Origin: CAVWDI01 sp963753725
GTDB taxonomy: Bacteria; Chloroflexota; Anaerolineae; Anaerolineales; UBA4823
NCBI GenBank assembly: GCA_963753725.1
Contig: CAVWDI010000001.1
Coordinates: 558,001-622,000 of the forward strand
Direction: 5' to 3'
Length of the DNA stretch: 64,000 nucleotides
The stretch's first letter is position 1. Every line of letters starts with the position of its first letter. The position numbers and the translations under genes were made by a program. Under the pieces are notes generated by a model. The model ran no database searches and was not told the origin of the DNA. It saw nothing but the letters and a program-made list of their open reading frames with translations. Positions 17,908 to 27,449 of the stretch are shown here, one piece after another.

Positions 17908-18705
17908 TCACGATTGATTCACGGCTATCCGGGCTGCGCAGCGCTCTGCGAGGATACCAGCTGTTTCTTTTCGATAATCAGATGAAGCCCATTCATCCTG
18001 CGCCTGACTGAATGCATCCACCGCAGCCTCTTTTAACCCGCCCTGCTCCGTACCATCAAAGACCATTATCGGCGCATTACCGTAACCTCCCAACGCCATT
18101 CTAGTTCGCCCTGTCTGCCAGCAGCACAAAGCCGCGCATACTATTGGCAGGTCAGCAGGACTGCGTGCTGTGTACTCATACGCCAAATTTACATTAAGGG
18201 GAATCTCAATTTTTGTGATTAATCTCTTCGCTGCAAGCTTACGGCGGAAAGGAAGAAAATTTCCCAACTTGATTTCTTCCGATGATCCATCAGCTGCAAT
18301 GATGGTTAATGATGCATCCAAGGCTAATAATGTAGTGGTTAATGGCGAACGACCATCCGCTGCCATGATCGATCCAGCGATCGTAGCCACTTGCCGAAGG
18401 TTAAAAGTCGCCTCATGCTTTATCGCTCTCACCAGATCAACCGTTATTTCGCGGTTCACTAATTTTCCTTCTAGTAAAAAATCAAGTAATAATTGTAATG
18501 TTAGTGTAGCCCCTAAATCCAGAAATATTCCGCGTTCGTCTATGCTGCTCAAGCTCAAGTTCTGCAAATCCACAACAGCAAATTCGCGTTTGGATGGACG
18601 ATTTACGGAAGAGCCTCCCGCTAATGGATATGTTTCAGGTTCAAGTCGAGCGATTAAATTGAGCGCCTGCTCGATTGTATCCGGACGATGGTATTCTGTA
18701 ATCAT
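17908..18705 (-). CDS. FAD-binding subunit of molybdenum hydroxylase
   Basis: The 265-residue protein has the CO-dehydrogenase flavoprotein N-terminal pattern (EYHRPDTIEQALNLIARL, then PLAGGSSVNRP, and ATFNLRQVATIAGSIMAADGRSPL) and the C-terminal domain. Its length and GGSSVNRP pattern recall the YgfM-type FAD subunits found with selenium-associated hydroxylases, but this is a loose resemblance. It immediately precedes the 2Fe-2S/Mo gene on the same strand and would carry electrons from its iron-sulfur clusters to FAD. Confidence 0.87.
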   Translation of the reverse strand: MITEYHRPDTIEQALNLIARLEPETYPLAGGSSVNRPSKREFAVVDLQNLSLSSIDERGIFLDLGATLTLQLLLDFLLEGKLVNREITVDLVRAIKHEATFNLRQVATIAGSIMAADGRSPLTTTLLALDASLTIIAADGSSEEIKLGNFLPFRRKLAAKRLITKIEIPLNVNLAYEYTARSPADLPIVCAALCCWQTGRTRMALGGYGNAPIMVFDGTEQGGLKEAAVDAFSQAQDEWASSDYRKETAGILAERCAARIAVNQS

Positions 18706-18752
18706 TAGTTACTCTCATTCCTGTACGATAATTTGATTTTCTGATTTATCTA

Positions 18753-19232
18753 TCAGCCAATAATATCAACGTTTTCATCGTATACTTTCCAACCCAACAA
18801 TTCAATATTGACCGAGTCTAAAATTTCATCGGGCACCTCTATCAAAAGAGCATCTGCCTGGGCCAATAATTCCCCATCTGGACAATATATTTCTCCAGTT
18901 GCAGTCGCAGCCCGCTTTTTACTTTTCCCAATTTTACCGACTAAACGTAACGGTTTACCAATTGGCACATTCTTTCGAAATCGAATACTCAATTTTGCAG
19001 TATACATAAAACGTGGATTATCCCCACCCAGATGGGTTCGAGCCGCCACTTCATCTAACATCGCCGCGACAATCCCGCCGTGTACTACACCTGGGTATCC
19101 CTGGTATTGTTCCTTTACAGTGTATTGTGCTGTCACTTCACCTGGACCAGAATTATAGAACTTCATTTGTAAACCAAATTCGTTCGCCAATCCACAGGCA
19201 AAACAAAAATTGGAGTTCGGTTGTAAAGTCAT
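18753..19232 (-). CDS. PaaI/hotdog-fold thioesterase family protein
   Basis: The 159-residue protein has a hotdog thioesterase pattern: YQGYPGVVHGGIVAAMLDEVAAR contains the conserved HGG and the acidic residue that normally activates water. The N-terminal CFACGLANEFGLQMKF is typical of a PaaI subgroup. It would hydrolyse an acyl- or aryl-CoA thioester. It is the first gene of the minus-strand hydroxylase cluster, 47 bases before the FAD subunit, and the substrate is unknown. Confidence 0.85.
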   Translation of the reverse strand: MTLQPNSNFCFACGLANEFGLQMKFYNSGPGEVTAQYTVKEQYQGYPGVVHGGIVAAMLDEVAARTHLGGDNPRFMYTAKLSIRFRKNVPIGKPLRLVGKIGKSKKRAATATGEIYCPDGELLAQADALLIEVPDEILDSVNIELLGWKVYDENVDIIG

Positions 19233-19526
19233 TAATTACCATTCTCCTTGGTAAATTTAGTATTGAATAGCCAGAAATATGACGTTTCCATTGGGTAGAA
19301 CCTCAATTGTCATTACAGAAAGTTTTTGTTGATATTTTCCCTACTGCCAAAATATCTTCTAGTTGACAGTAATAATAATACTAATCCGCTTGCAGGACAA
19401 TCGCAATTTGGAATTCCTCATTTTCACAAATTTACATAACAGGTTGTGCATTAGGGTATAATTTTAGCAACTTAATTCTCGATTATTGGAGGTGAACAGG
19501 AACGGTTATATTATTAACGGGAAAGT
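19233..19526 (+). promoter_or_regulatory. Intergenic region with glmS promoter
   Basis: This gene-free stretch separates the divergent thioesterase and glmS genes. A TATAAT at 19457-19462 is a good -10 for the glmS transcript. No convincing -35 is present at 17 nt, the nearest candidate being TTTACA at 19431-19436 with a 20-nt spacer. I see no other feature here. Confidence 0.5.
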
Positions 19527-19765
19527 AAGCGCAAGGACCAGGACCAGTTCCTGGTTGACGAGGATGAGGGTTCCTGCTCGCAAGAGCTGGCTACCGGTCA
19601 AAGGATCATATTTCATGTATTTCCTGCATTGTTATTCCTTGGCCGAGAAAATCGAATGATCAGCGGAAGCCCTCCGGATGGCCCACCATCCGAAATCTTT
19701 CCCTCCATAAAGAACTCCATAACAACGCTGTTCGGGCAACCGGGTAGACAAAAATTGGAGAGTGG
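19527..19765 (+). ncRNA. glmS ribozyme with a structured insertion
   Basis: The glmS ribozyme cleaves its own mRNA when bound to glucosamine-6-phosphate and lowers glmS expression. The core is recognisable: AAGCGC at 19527-19532 spans the cleavage site (before G19529). The P2 helix ACCAGG/CCTGGT is followed by TGACGAGGA (19556-19564). GAGGG (19566-19570) is complemented by CCCTC (19670-19674), with ATCGA (19651-19655) and AGCGG between them. A P3 hairpin GGATGG/CCATCC follows, then a P4-like element (ACTCCA to TGGAG, containing TAGACAAA). About 78 extra bases (19573-19650) sit between GGGTT and ATCGA, where known ribozymes have GGGTTTATCGA. It ends about 100 bases before the glmS start. Confidence 0.85.
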
Positions 19766-19870
19766 AGCATATTCAATGTGATGTTGAAAATAAATCAACA
19801 TCACCCATACTATAAGTGTTCTATTTATCAACAAGAAAACACTTAACAAAAACTGGAGGGATCCCATACC

Positions 19871-21715
19871 ATGTGCGGAATCGTTGGTTATATTGGCACG
19901 CGCGATGCGACGCCAATTATCCTGAATGGTCTTAAACGCCTTGAATATCGAGGCTATGACTCTGCTGGCCTAGCTGTCATCCAGGACGAGCAGATACAAA
20001 TTCGGCGCGATGTCGGGAAGTTAGCAAAACTTCAAGAATTAGTTGATTCAAAACCGATATCCGGTCAGGTGGGTATTGGTCACACTCGTTGGGCAACCCA
20101 TGGCGTACCAAGCGCACGCAATGCGCATCCTCACCTCGGAACAACGGGGGAGGTCGTTGTTGTCCACAACGGCATTGTTGAAAACTTTCTTGATTTACGT
20201 GACGAATTGACGTCCGAGGGAATAGAATTTCAATCTGATACGGATACGGAAATTATCGCCCATCTAATAGAACGTTACTTATCCATGGAAGCAGACCTGA
20301 CCGAAGCCACCCGTAAAGCTCTATCACAGCTTAAAGGCGCCCACGGGATCGTGGTGCTCTCTACAAAAGAACCTGACAAAATCATCGCCGCCAGAATCGG
20401 AAACGCAGGCGGAGTGGTTATTGGCCTGGGTGTTGAGGAGATGTTCATTGCTTCGGATTTGCCAGCCATCCTTGAACACACCCGCCAGGTGATCTTTATT
20501 GAACCTCAGCAAATTGCAGTAGTAACTGCAAAAAAATTGGATATCTTGTCCTTTGATGGGGGTGAAGTGCCTTTTGAAATACAACAGGTTGCATGGGATC
20601 CAATCGCTGCTGAAAAAGGTGAATACCGCCATTTTATGGAGAAAGAAATCCATGAACAGGTTCGCTCACTGACGGATACGATCGCGGGCAGGTTTGAAAT
20701 TGAAAATGGTCATCACATTCATCTTCCAGAATTGAATCTCGAACCAAGTTTTTCACGTAATATTAAAAAGATTTTCATTACCGCGTGCGGTACAGCCGCT
20801 CACGCAGGAATGGTGGGAAAAGTGCTTATTGAACATATTGCACGCATACCCGTAGAATTAGATATTGCATCCGAATTCAGGTACAGAGATCCCCTCGTGG
20901 ATGAAGATTGTGTGGTCCTGGTTGTCAGCCAATCAGGGGAAACTGCTGATACACTTGCAGCAATGGAAGAGGCTCGCCAGAAAGGAGCCACAATATGGGC
21001 AATTGTTAATGCTATCGGCTCACAAGCCATGCGGATTGCAGATGGCTATATTTCCATGCAGTGTGGACCCGAAATTGGTGTAGCTTCAACCAAAGCTTAT
21101 ACTGCTCCTTTAGTAGACCTGTATATGCTGGCTATCCTGCTTGGTGATCTGCGTGGAACGATCGATAACAGTACTCGAAAGAAGTTGATAGCTGATTTAC
21201 GTAAAATACCAGACCTGGTGGGGCGCTGTCTTGAACGTGAAAAAGATGTGGAAAAATTGGCGCGCAGGTTTTTAAATGTCAATCACTGCCTGTACTTAGG
21301 CCGCGGCATTAATATGCCTACAGCATATGAAGGGGCATTAAAATTAAAAGAAATTTCATATATTCATGCTGAAGGTTATCCGGCCGGTGAGATGAAACAT
21401 GGACCGATTGCTTTGATAGATAAAGATATGCCGGTTATTGTGATCGCGCCAAAAGATCCATGGTATGAAAAAATGTTCAACCAAATCGAGCAGGCAAAAT
21501 CGCGAGGCGGCACCGTCATCGCCTTGGCGACTGATGGAGATGAACTAATATCCAACGCTGTCGACTATGTCCTTTGGGTTCCCGAAACGCCCTGGATGCT
21601 CAGCCCGGTTACGAACGTCATCCCGCTGCAGATGCTGGCTTACCACATCGCTACTCTGCGCGGACTGGATGTTGACCAACCAAGAAATCTGGCCAAATCA
21701 GTCACCGTTGAGTGA
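19871..21715 (+). CDS. glmS: Glutamine-fructose-6-phosphate aminotransferase (isomerising)
   Basis: This enzyme makes glucosamine-6-phosphate from fructose-6-phosphate and glutamine, the entry to amino-sugar and cell-envelope synthesis. The 614-residue protein begins MCGIVGYIG with the N-terminal catalytic Cys of a class II glutaminase. GHTRWATHG and VHNGIVEN follow. Two SIS domains follow (ITACGTAAHAG, VSQSGETADTL, ASTKAYTAP, LGRGINMPTAYEGALKLKEISYIHAEGYPAGEMKHGP). The C-terminus ends DQPRNLAKSVTVE, the family ending. GGAGG at 19855-19859 gives the start. Expression is probably controlled by the upstream ribozyme. Confidence 0.97.
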   Translation: MCGIVGYIGTRDATPIILNGLKRLEYRGYDSAGLAVIQDEQIQIRRDVGKLAKLQELVDSKPISGQVGIGHTRWATHGVPSARNAHPHLGTTGEVVVVHNGIVENFLDLRDELTSEGIEFQSDTDTEIIAHLIERYLSMEADLTEATRKALSQLKGAHGIVVLSTKEPDKIIAARIGNAGGVVIGLGVEEMFIASDLPAILEHTRQVIFIEPQQIAVVTAKKLDILSFDGGEVPFEIQQVAWDPIAAEKGEYRHFMEKEIHEQVRSLTDTIAGRFEIENGHHIHLPELNLEPSFSRNIKKIFITACGTAAHAGMVGKVLIEHIARIPVELDIASEFRYRDPLVDEDCVVLVVSQSGETADTLAAMEEARQKGATIWAIVNAIGSQAMRIADGYISMQCGPEIGVASTKAYTAPLVDLYMLAILLGDLRGTIDNSTRKKLIADLRKIPDLVGRCLEREKDVEKLARRFLNVNHCLYLGRGINMPTAYEGALKLKEISYIHAEGYPAGEMKHGPIALIDKDMPVIVIAPKDPWYEKMFNQIEQAKSRGGTVIALATDGDELISNAVDYVLWVPETPWMLSPVTNVIPLQMLAYHIATLRGLDVDQPRNLAKSVTVE

Positions 21716-21732
21716 AATTAACCAAAATTAAC

Positions 21733-21780
21733 AAAAAACATCGGTGGGCTGAATAAGAATTACCATTGATGTTTTTTTTT
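21733..21780. terminator. Bidirectional terminator between glmS and glcF
   Basis: ACATCGGTGG (about 21738-21747) pairs with CCATTGATGT (21763-21772) in a 10-bp stem with two G-U pairs. It is flanked by As on the left and a T9-10 run on the right. It lies between two convergent genes and could serve both. Confidence 0.75.
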
Positions 21781-21792
21781 GGATTAAATCTA

Positions 21793-23067
21793 TTATAAAT
21801 CCCCAGCGTACGCTTTATCCAACAGTTCGAGCGTATGATAAACAGGTATACTGTCCGCGCCCATCTTCAAATGCGTTTGAATTTGCACACAGCAGCCGAT
21901 ATTTCCCGTCACAACCATATCGGCATTTGTTTTCAGAATATTATTTATTTTTTTCTCCCCTAATTGATTTGCAATTTCTGGGTGCTCAATATTGTAGATG
22001 CCTGCAGACCCGCAGCATAATTCTGGTTCACCGATTTCAACCAGCGAAATATTGGGAATTTTTGAAATTAAATCCCGGGGCGCTTGATTTACCTTCTGTG
22101 CGTGGGACAGATGACATGCGTCCTGGTATGCAATCTTATAAGATTGTGAAGCCTGTGGCATTTCTATAAGATCCATTTGACACAGGTATTCGCTCACATC
22201 CATAACTTTACTCACAAATTCTGCAGCTTGATTTTCTTCTTCCATGCCTGCGAACAGCATCTGGTATTCTTTCATTGCTGACCCGCATCCAGCAGCATTG
22301 GATATGATGGCATCCAGGTCATCTGGAAAAACCTGCATATTTCTTCGAGCGAAATCCTGGGCTTGATCGAATTCACCCACATGCAGACTCAATGCTCCAC
22401 AACAAACCTGATCCTTCGGTATGAGGACCTCTACCCCATTCTTGTTAAGCACCCGGATTGTGGACCAATTAATCCTTTGTCCAAGTACTTGATTCACACA
22501 ACCCAAAAGCAATCCAACTCTTGCCAGGGGTTCCCCTTTAACTGGAACGATTTCAGGGATAGGGTCTGATTCAGAAATGCTATCGGGTATCAAATCAAGC
22601 AAATCTTTATACTCATTTGGAACGATGGGTTTTAGTGCTTTGGTAATCTTGCCTGTTTTAATTACTGTTCTAAACCTGTCTGGATACGGAAGTGTTTTAA
22701 CAATAAAATTATGCTGCAAATTTTCCACAAATCCAGATTTCGTCTCATTCTTAACAAGCGCTCTAAAAGGTGATAACAATTCATTGTATTGCACACCCGA
22801 TGGACAGGCTGTCATACATGCCAGACAACCCAGGCACTGATCGATAAAAGGTTTCACATCTTGATATGCAAGATCTCCTTCCAGGACTGATTTCATTAGG
22901 ATAATCCGTCCGCGAGGAGAATCCATCTCTTCATTCAATACCTGGTAAGTTGGGCAGGTGGGAAGACAAAATCCACAGTGAACACAAGCTTCAATAGCCC
23001 CGACCATGCCGTTCACTCGAGGACCTATCCTATCAACCAAGTTCGGGACTGGTATTGTGTGCTGCAT
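21793..23067 (-). CDS. glcF: Glycolate oxidase iron-sulfur subunit
   Basis: GlcF carries electrons from the GlcD/GlcE flavoprotein to the respiratory chain. The 424-residue protein has two ferredoxin-type [4Fe-4S] motifs near the N-terminus (CVHCGFCLPTCP and CLGCLACMTACP). It also has two CCG domains (GLLLGCVNQVL with DQVCCGALSLHVGE; QDACHLSHAQ with EPELCCGSAGIYN). It is the last gene of the minus-strand array and follows glcD and glcE closely. A lactate-oxidising relative cannot be excluded, since GlcF and LldE-type proteins share this architecture. Confidence 0.92.
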   Translation of the reverse strand: MQHTIPVPNLVDRIGPRVNGMVGAIEACVHCGFCLPTCPTYQVLNEEMDSPRGRIILMKSVLEGDLAYQDVKPFIDQCLGCLACMTACPSGVQYNELLSPFRALVKNETKSGFVENLQHNFIVKTLPYPDRFRTVIKTGKITKALKPIVPNEYKDLLDLIPDSISESDPIPEIVPVKGEPLARVGLLLGCVNQVLGQRINWSTIRVLNKNGVEVLIPKDQVCCGALSLHVGEFDQAQDFARRNMQVFPDDLDAIISNAAGCGSAMKEYQMLFAGMEEENQAAEFVSKVMDVSEYLCQMDLIEMPQASQSYKIAYQDACHLSHAQKVNQAPRDLISKIPNISLVEIGEPELCCGSAGIYNIEHPEIANQLGEKKINNILKTNADMVVTGNIGCCVQIQTHLKMGADSIPVYHTLELLDKAYAGDL

Positions 23068-24154
23068 CTAGACCTCCACAAAGCGATTGACTGGATCCAA
23101 CGCGGATTTTACTCTGCGGTAAAACGAAGCGGACACATTTGCGCCGATCAGTTTTCGTTCCGATGAGCCGAATAAAATCAAACCGGATAAATCCATATCA
23201 ATAAGTATTTTGTCAACTTCTTCGACAGCGTTTTTTACCGCTATCCACAGCACCTGACCCGCGCAGCTGTATTGTCTCAAGGATTCTATTCCAATGAATT
23301 TGCTTTCAAAATTCGTAATATTACCCGGTACAAATGGGATTTTGATTAAAGTCCAGCCATCCGGAACCCAGGAAAACTCTCGGAAATTATCCCAGACTGA
23401 CTCTTCTTCTACTCTTTGAAGTGCTTCACCATTTCCCAAAAACTCTAGGACACGACTAACACGCGCCCTCGAGGGTTTCGATCAGACTGCCTACACGAAA
23501 CCAGACTGTCCATCTTCCATTTTCTGACATTAAATCTATAGATTCAAAGTCCAGGTGTGAAACGGAGGCTTTCTGAAGGATATCCAGAGCCTCATCCAGG
23601 TTTTCAAAACTAAGATTAAGTGTGGTGTATGTTTCAGGAACTGGAAACACTTTTAACGTTGATTCGACAATCACGCCAAAACTCCCCAAACTACCAATCA
23701 TGACCTTTGCCAGATCAAAACCGGCCGCGTTCTTTACAACTTTACCGCCTCCCCTTTGAACAACCCCGGAGTAATCGATATATTTCACTCCCAGAAGAAA
23801 ATCACGCAGACCTCCATACCGGTATCTCCCTGGTCCGCTAACACCCGAAGCAACTGTACCGCCCAATGTTGCACCGCCTTCCACAAGTGGTGGATCGAAT
23901 GGTAAATACTGCTTGTTTTCCGCCAGGATTGAATTTATTGCTGCAATAGGAGTTCCCGCCAGAGCAGTTATCGTAAATTCTTCAGGTTCATACTCAACAA
24001 CACCAGTTAAGGATTTCATTTCTAGAGACTCAAAACCATCCGCCGGCATAGACAGGGTGGGTTTTGATCCCCCACCTCTAGGGTGTACATGATCAACACT
24101 TTGTACAAATTTTTGCATTTCAGATATTTTGTCTGAGATATCGGTCATAACCAT
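23068..24154 (-). CDS. glcE: Glycolate oxidase FAD-binding subunit (one frameshift)
   Basis: GlcE is the second FAD-binding subunit of glycolate oxidase. The N-terminal part (to about 23456) has FAD-binding PCMH features: VHPRGGGSKPTLSMP, LAGTPIAAINSIL, and the DPPLVEGGATLGGTVASGVSGPGR stretch. The C-terminal part (23068-23439) is in another frame and completes the GlcE fold. The break lies at about 23463-23473 by a GGG run on the coding strand. Dropping one base reads LEARVSRVLEFLGNGEAL continuously. The corrected protein is about 361 residues, the usual GlcE size. The stop is adjacent to the glcF ATG, implying coupling. Confidence 0.85.
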
Positions 24155-24165
24155 CGCCTCATAAA

Positions 24166-25545
24166 TTATTTAATGAACATCTTTCCCCGGTTAGAAATTT
24201 CATCCGGATCAATTGCGGAACGAATATCGAGCATTGTATCCATCTCCGTTTCGTTGAACATCTTTGGTAAATATTCGCGCTTCTCAACGCCAACGCCGTG
24301 TTCGCCAGTTATTGATCCCTGGAAATCTATGCACAATTGTAAAATTTCTCCCGCCATACTTTCGGCGCGTTCCAATGCTCCGGATTGGTTTCCATCATAT
24401 AAGATCAAAGGGTGCAGGTTGCCATCGCCGGCATGAAATACGTTCGCCACCCTGATATCATATTGCTCGCTCAATCGATCAATTTCAGCCAGGGCGCTTC
24501 CTAAGCGGCTTCTGGGAACTACGCCGTCCTGAACAATATAATCGGGGCTCAATCGACCGACAGCGGAAAATGCGCTCTTCCTTCCTTTCCAGATTCGCAT
24601 CCGATCAGCATTATCCTGCGCAATCCGGATCTCACCGGCGCCGGAGGCATTGATAACATGCATGAGACGCTGGAAATCTTTCTCCACCTGATTTACTTCC
24701 CCATCCATTTCAACGATTAATAAAGCCACTGCACCCGGCGGATAGTTCGCCTGGACAGCGGCTTCCGCGGCCTCGATGGCAAGTTCGTCCATCATCTCCA
24801 TTGCGCCCGGCAGCAATCCTGCCGCGACTACTTGCGACACAGCATTTCCTGCCGCTTCCAACGAGTCGTATGAGGCCAAAACTGTGCGGTAGACCTCCGG
24901 TTTAGGCGTTAAACGTAAGGTCACTTCTAATGCCACACCAAATAAACCTTCCGAGCCCACATATAAACCTACCAAATCGGGACCTATACTCTCAAAACTA
25001 TCCCCCCCCAACTGGACGACTTCTCCATCCGGTAGAACAGCCTTAATTCTCAACACATGATTGCTGGTCATGCCAAACTTTAAACAATGTGCGCCGCCCG
25101 AATTAAAGGCCAGGTTACCTCCAATTGTGCAAATTGGCTGGCTGGACGGATCGGGAGCGTAATATAAACCAAAAGGCGCCGCAGCTTTGCTGACCTCAAG
25201 GTTTGGCACTCCCACCTCCACGATCGCCAGCCTATTCTGAGGATCAACCTTTAGAATCCTATTTAGACGATTGAGGGCAATCACAATACCTCCCTCAATA
25301 GGAAGTGATCCACCGGATAAACTCGTACCGCTGCCGCGTGCGACAAAAGGCACTTTGTACCCAGCGCATAGCTGCACTGTTTCAATTACTTCCGATTGAG
25401 ACTCCGGAATGACCACCGCCAGCGGTCGGCACCGATATGCAGTTAAAGCATCCGATTCATACGGCGCCAATTCTGCTGCTTTAGTTAATAAGCGATCATC
25501 AGGATAGAGTTTTGTAAGCGCTTCCAGAAATCTTTGTGTGGTCAT
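24166..25545 (-). CDS. glcD: Glycolate oxidase subunit, FAD-linked
   Basis: GlcD oxidises glycolate (or a related 2-hydroxyacid) to glyoxylate. The 459-residue protein has the PCMH FAD-binding domain (PFVARGSGTSLSGGSLPIEGGIV, ICTIGGNLAFNSGGAHCLKFG) and the C-terminal FAD-linked oxidase domain. The C-terminal part contains VFHAGDGNLHPLILYD and GEHGVGVEKREYL, with the conserved His residues. It starts the glcDEF set, 11 bases before glcE. D-lactate dehydrogenase relatives look alike; the presence of glcE and glcF favours glycolate oxidase. Confidence 0.93.
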   Translation of the reverse strand: MTTQRFLEALTKLYPDDRLLTKAAELAPYESDALTAYRCRPLAVVIPESQSEVIETVQLCAGYKVPFVARGSGTSLSGGSLPIEGGIVIALNRLNRILKVDPQNRLAIVEVGVPNLEVSKAAAPFGLYYAPDPSSQPICTIGGNLAFNSGGAHCLKFGMTSNHVLRIKAVLPDGEVVQLGGDSFESIGPDLVGLYVGSEGLFGVALEVTLRLTPKPEVYRTVLASYDSLEAAGNAVSQVVAAGLLPGAMEMMDELAIEAAEAAVQANYPPGAVALLIVEMDGEVNQVEKDFQRLMHVINASGAGEIRIAQDNADRMRIWKGRKSAFSAVGRLSPDYIVQDGVVPRSRLGSALAEIDRLSEQYDIRVANVFHAGDGNLHPLILYDGNQSGALERAESMAGEILQLCIDFQGSITGEHGVGVEKREYLPKMFNETEMDTMLDIRSAIDPDEISNRGKMFIK

Positions 25546-25700
25546 ATGCTGTTGCTCCCTCTTGAGAATAAGACCGTCGATTTTAGTTTAGCATCAAAAT
25601 TCATCGATGACAAATAAAGTTAGTCTGGGAATATAAAAGGAAGCTGTCAAGAGTGCAACAGCTTCCAAATATGTTGTTCATCTGTAAAGTGTTACCATGT

Positions 25701-26699
25701 TCATGCTTGCGCGAACGTATCAACCAATAACCTGACATCTCCCCCCACCGGGTATAAGATTGGATTGGTACAGCCGTGCTTGCGATACTCATTTACCTTC
25801 TTTTTCGCTTCCTCGGGTGTTCCGGAGGCAGTGATATTAAATATCAACTCCTCAGGCACGAAATGTTTTGCTTCTTGAATTTGTTCTTTTGTAGCCGGCC
25901 ATCCTAATATCGATTGGATTTCTGCCACAACATCTTGCGATACACCTGATGCCTTGGCGATATGCGGTTGTTGAGCGAGATATTGTGTCAGAAGTTCACG
26001 AGTTGTATCAATAGCTCGTTCACGATCATAATCCACAGAACATACCACAAGTTGAGGACGGTCGACATCATCTAAAGATCGACCTCCCTTTATAACCCCT
26101 TGCTCCAACATTTCCATAGCTCGATCATTGTACGATGGCGGCACACAATAATTGAGCACAACGCCATCTGCAATTTCACCCGTCAGTTGCATCATCTTAT
26201 CACCGGTTGCACCGATCATAATCGGTACATTACGTGGTTCGCGCCGCCCGTGAATCACGTCCAATTCGATGCCTTCCACATGGTGAAATTCTCCATGAAA
26301 TGTTACCCTTTCCATGTTCAACAGCCGACGCAGAACCTCAACTGTTTCACGCATCGCTTTTAATGGTTTTCGGCGCTCGATACCCACATCATGCGCCAAT
26401 GGGTCCCACCATGCTCCGATACCGCAAATAATCCGGTCTGGCGCTAAATCGTCCAGAGTCAAAAATGTTGCTGCAAGCAATCCAATATTGCGGGTCCAAT
26501 TATTGATCACACCAGAACCGACTTTAATCTCCTCTGAGACCGCTGCATAGGCTGCCATAGGAACGATCGCATCACGTACAAGTCGGGACTCCGCCTGCCA
26601 TACTGATTCAAAGCCGCGCTGTTCGGCACATTTAACAAATTCCAGACCATCTCTCAAATCATGTGCATCTTGTAAGTAAAGGGATACTCGCTCAGACAT
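25701..26699 (-). CDS. LLM-class F420/flavin-dependent oxidoreductase
   Basis: The 332-residue protein is a bacterial-luciferase-like beta/alpha barrel: MSERVSLYLQDAHDL at the N-terminus, GSGVINNWTRNIGLLA, GIGAWWDPLAHDVGIER, and IMIGATGDKMMQLTGEIADGVVLN are typical of the F420-dependent methylene-tetrahydromethanopterin reductase-like group. It lies 100 bases downstream of cofC in a run of F420 biosynthesis genes, which makes F420H2 a more likely cofactor than FMN. The substrate cannot be read from sequence. Confidence 0.86.
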   Translation of the reverse strand: MSERVSLYLQDAHDLRDGLEFVKCAEQRGFESVWQAESRLVRDAIVPMAAYAAVSEEIKVGSGVINNWTRNIGLLAATFLTLDDLAPDRIICGIGAWWDPLAHDVGIERRKPLKAMRETVEVLRRLLNMERVTFHGEFHHVEGIELDVIHGRREPRNVPIMIGATGDKMMQLTGEIADGVVLNYCVPPSYNDRAMEMLEQGVIKGGRSLDDVDRPQLVVCSVDYDRERAIDTTRELLTQYLAQQPHIAKASGVSQDVVAEIQSILGWPATKEQIQEAKHFVPEELIFNITASGTPEEAKKKVNEYRKHGCTNPILYPVGGDVRLLVDTFAQA

Positions 26700-26799
26700 A
26701 AAACCTCCAATAATATTGAATCAAATCTAGTAAGTTATTTACTTCCCAAATTATATTTTATTTTGCCCCTGTAACTATTTTTTTATCGGACAGGGATCT

Positions 26800-27418
26800 T
26801 CATTCACTGGTCAAATAAGTTTCAAACCTATCGCTCACCAGTTCTAAATCTTCCGGCAAATCCATATCCAATGCCAGGGATGGTAGCTCACAAATTTCCA
26901 ATTTTGCTCCTGCGCTTAAAGCTAACTCGCAATGTCGGTCAAAAGACTCTGGACCAAATTCGTATTCGATCAATCCGGCAGGTGAAATCAGGAGCGCATT
27001 GGTTCCTTCTCTTCGATGGTCGGGGGCTACAACCACAACTGGTGGATAATTTCCTTTGTCTATCATAGTGTAAATATCTTCTGGAGTTCAGCAGGGGCAA
27101 ATCTGCTGGGATGATTAACACTCCGCGCGTGGCATAATTCTTGGCAACCACCGTTGCCCGCGTCAAAGCCGTATTCAGTTTTGGAGCGCCGTTCTCTTGA
27201 ACCGTTCTTGCTCCGTGATCGTGCGCCATAGATAATGCAGCCTGGTCACGGCTTATAACCAATACTTGCTCAATTTCTGAAATTTTAGATAACGTATCAA
27301 TTGTATGTGCTAACAAACGTCTGTTCAACGCAGTACGTTCATCAGGATTTAATACTTCCGCTAACCGTGATTTTCCTCTCCGCAAAGGTTTAACTGGGAC
27401 AATTGCCCACAGAGCCAT
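26800..27418 (-). CDS. cofC: 2-phospho-L-lactate guanylyltransferase (one frameshift)
   Basis: CofC activates 2-phospholactate (or phosphoenolpyruvate) with GTP during F420 synthesis. The N-terminal part has the nucleotidyltransferase start ALWAIVPVKPLRRGKSRL and the metal-binding LIIPADLPLL. The C-terminal part in another frame has VVVAPDHRREGTNALLISP and ALDMDLPEDLE. The break lies at about 27083-27090. Dropping one base joins the two parts as LPLLTPEDIYTMID. The corrected protein is about 205 residues, a normal CofC size. It is 31 bases after cofD. Confidence 0.85.
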
Positions 27419-27449
27419 TATTTTTTCCTTTCTTTAACCTTTAAAATTT

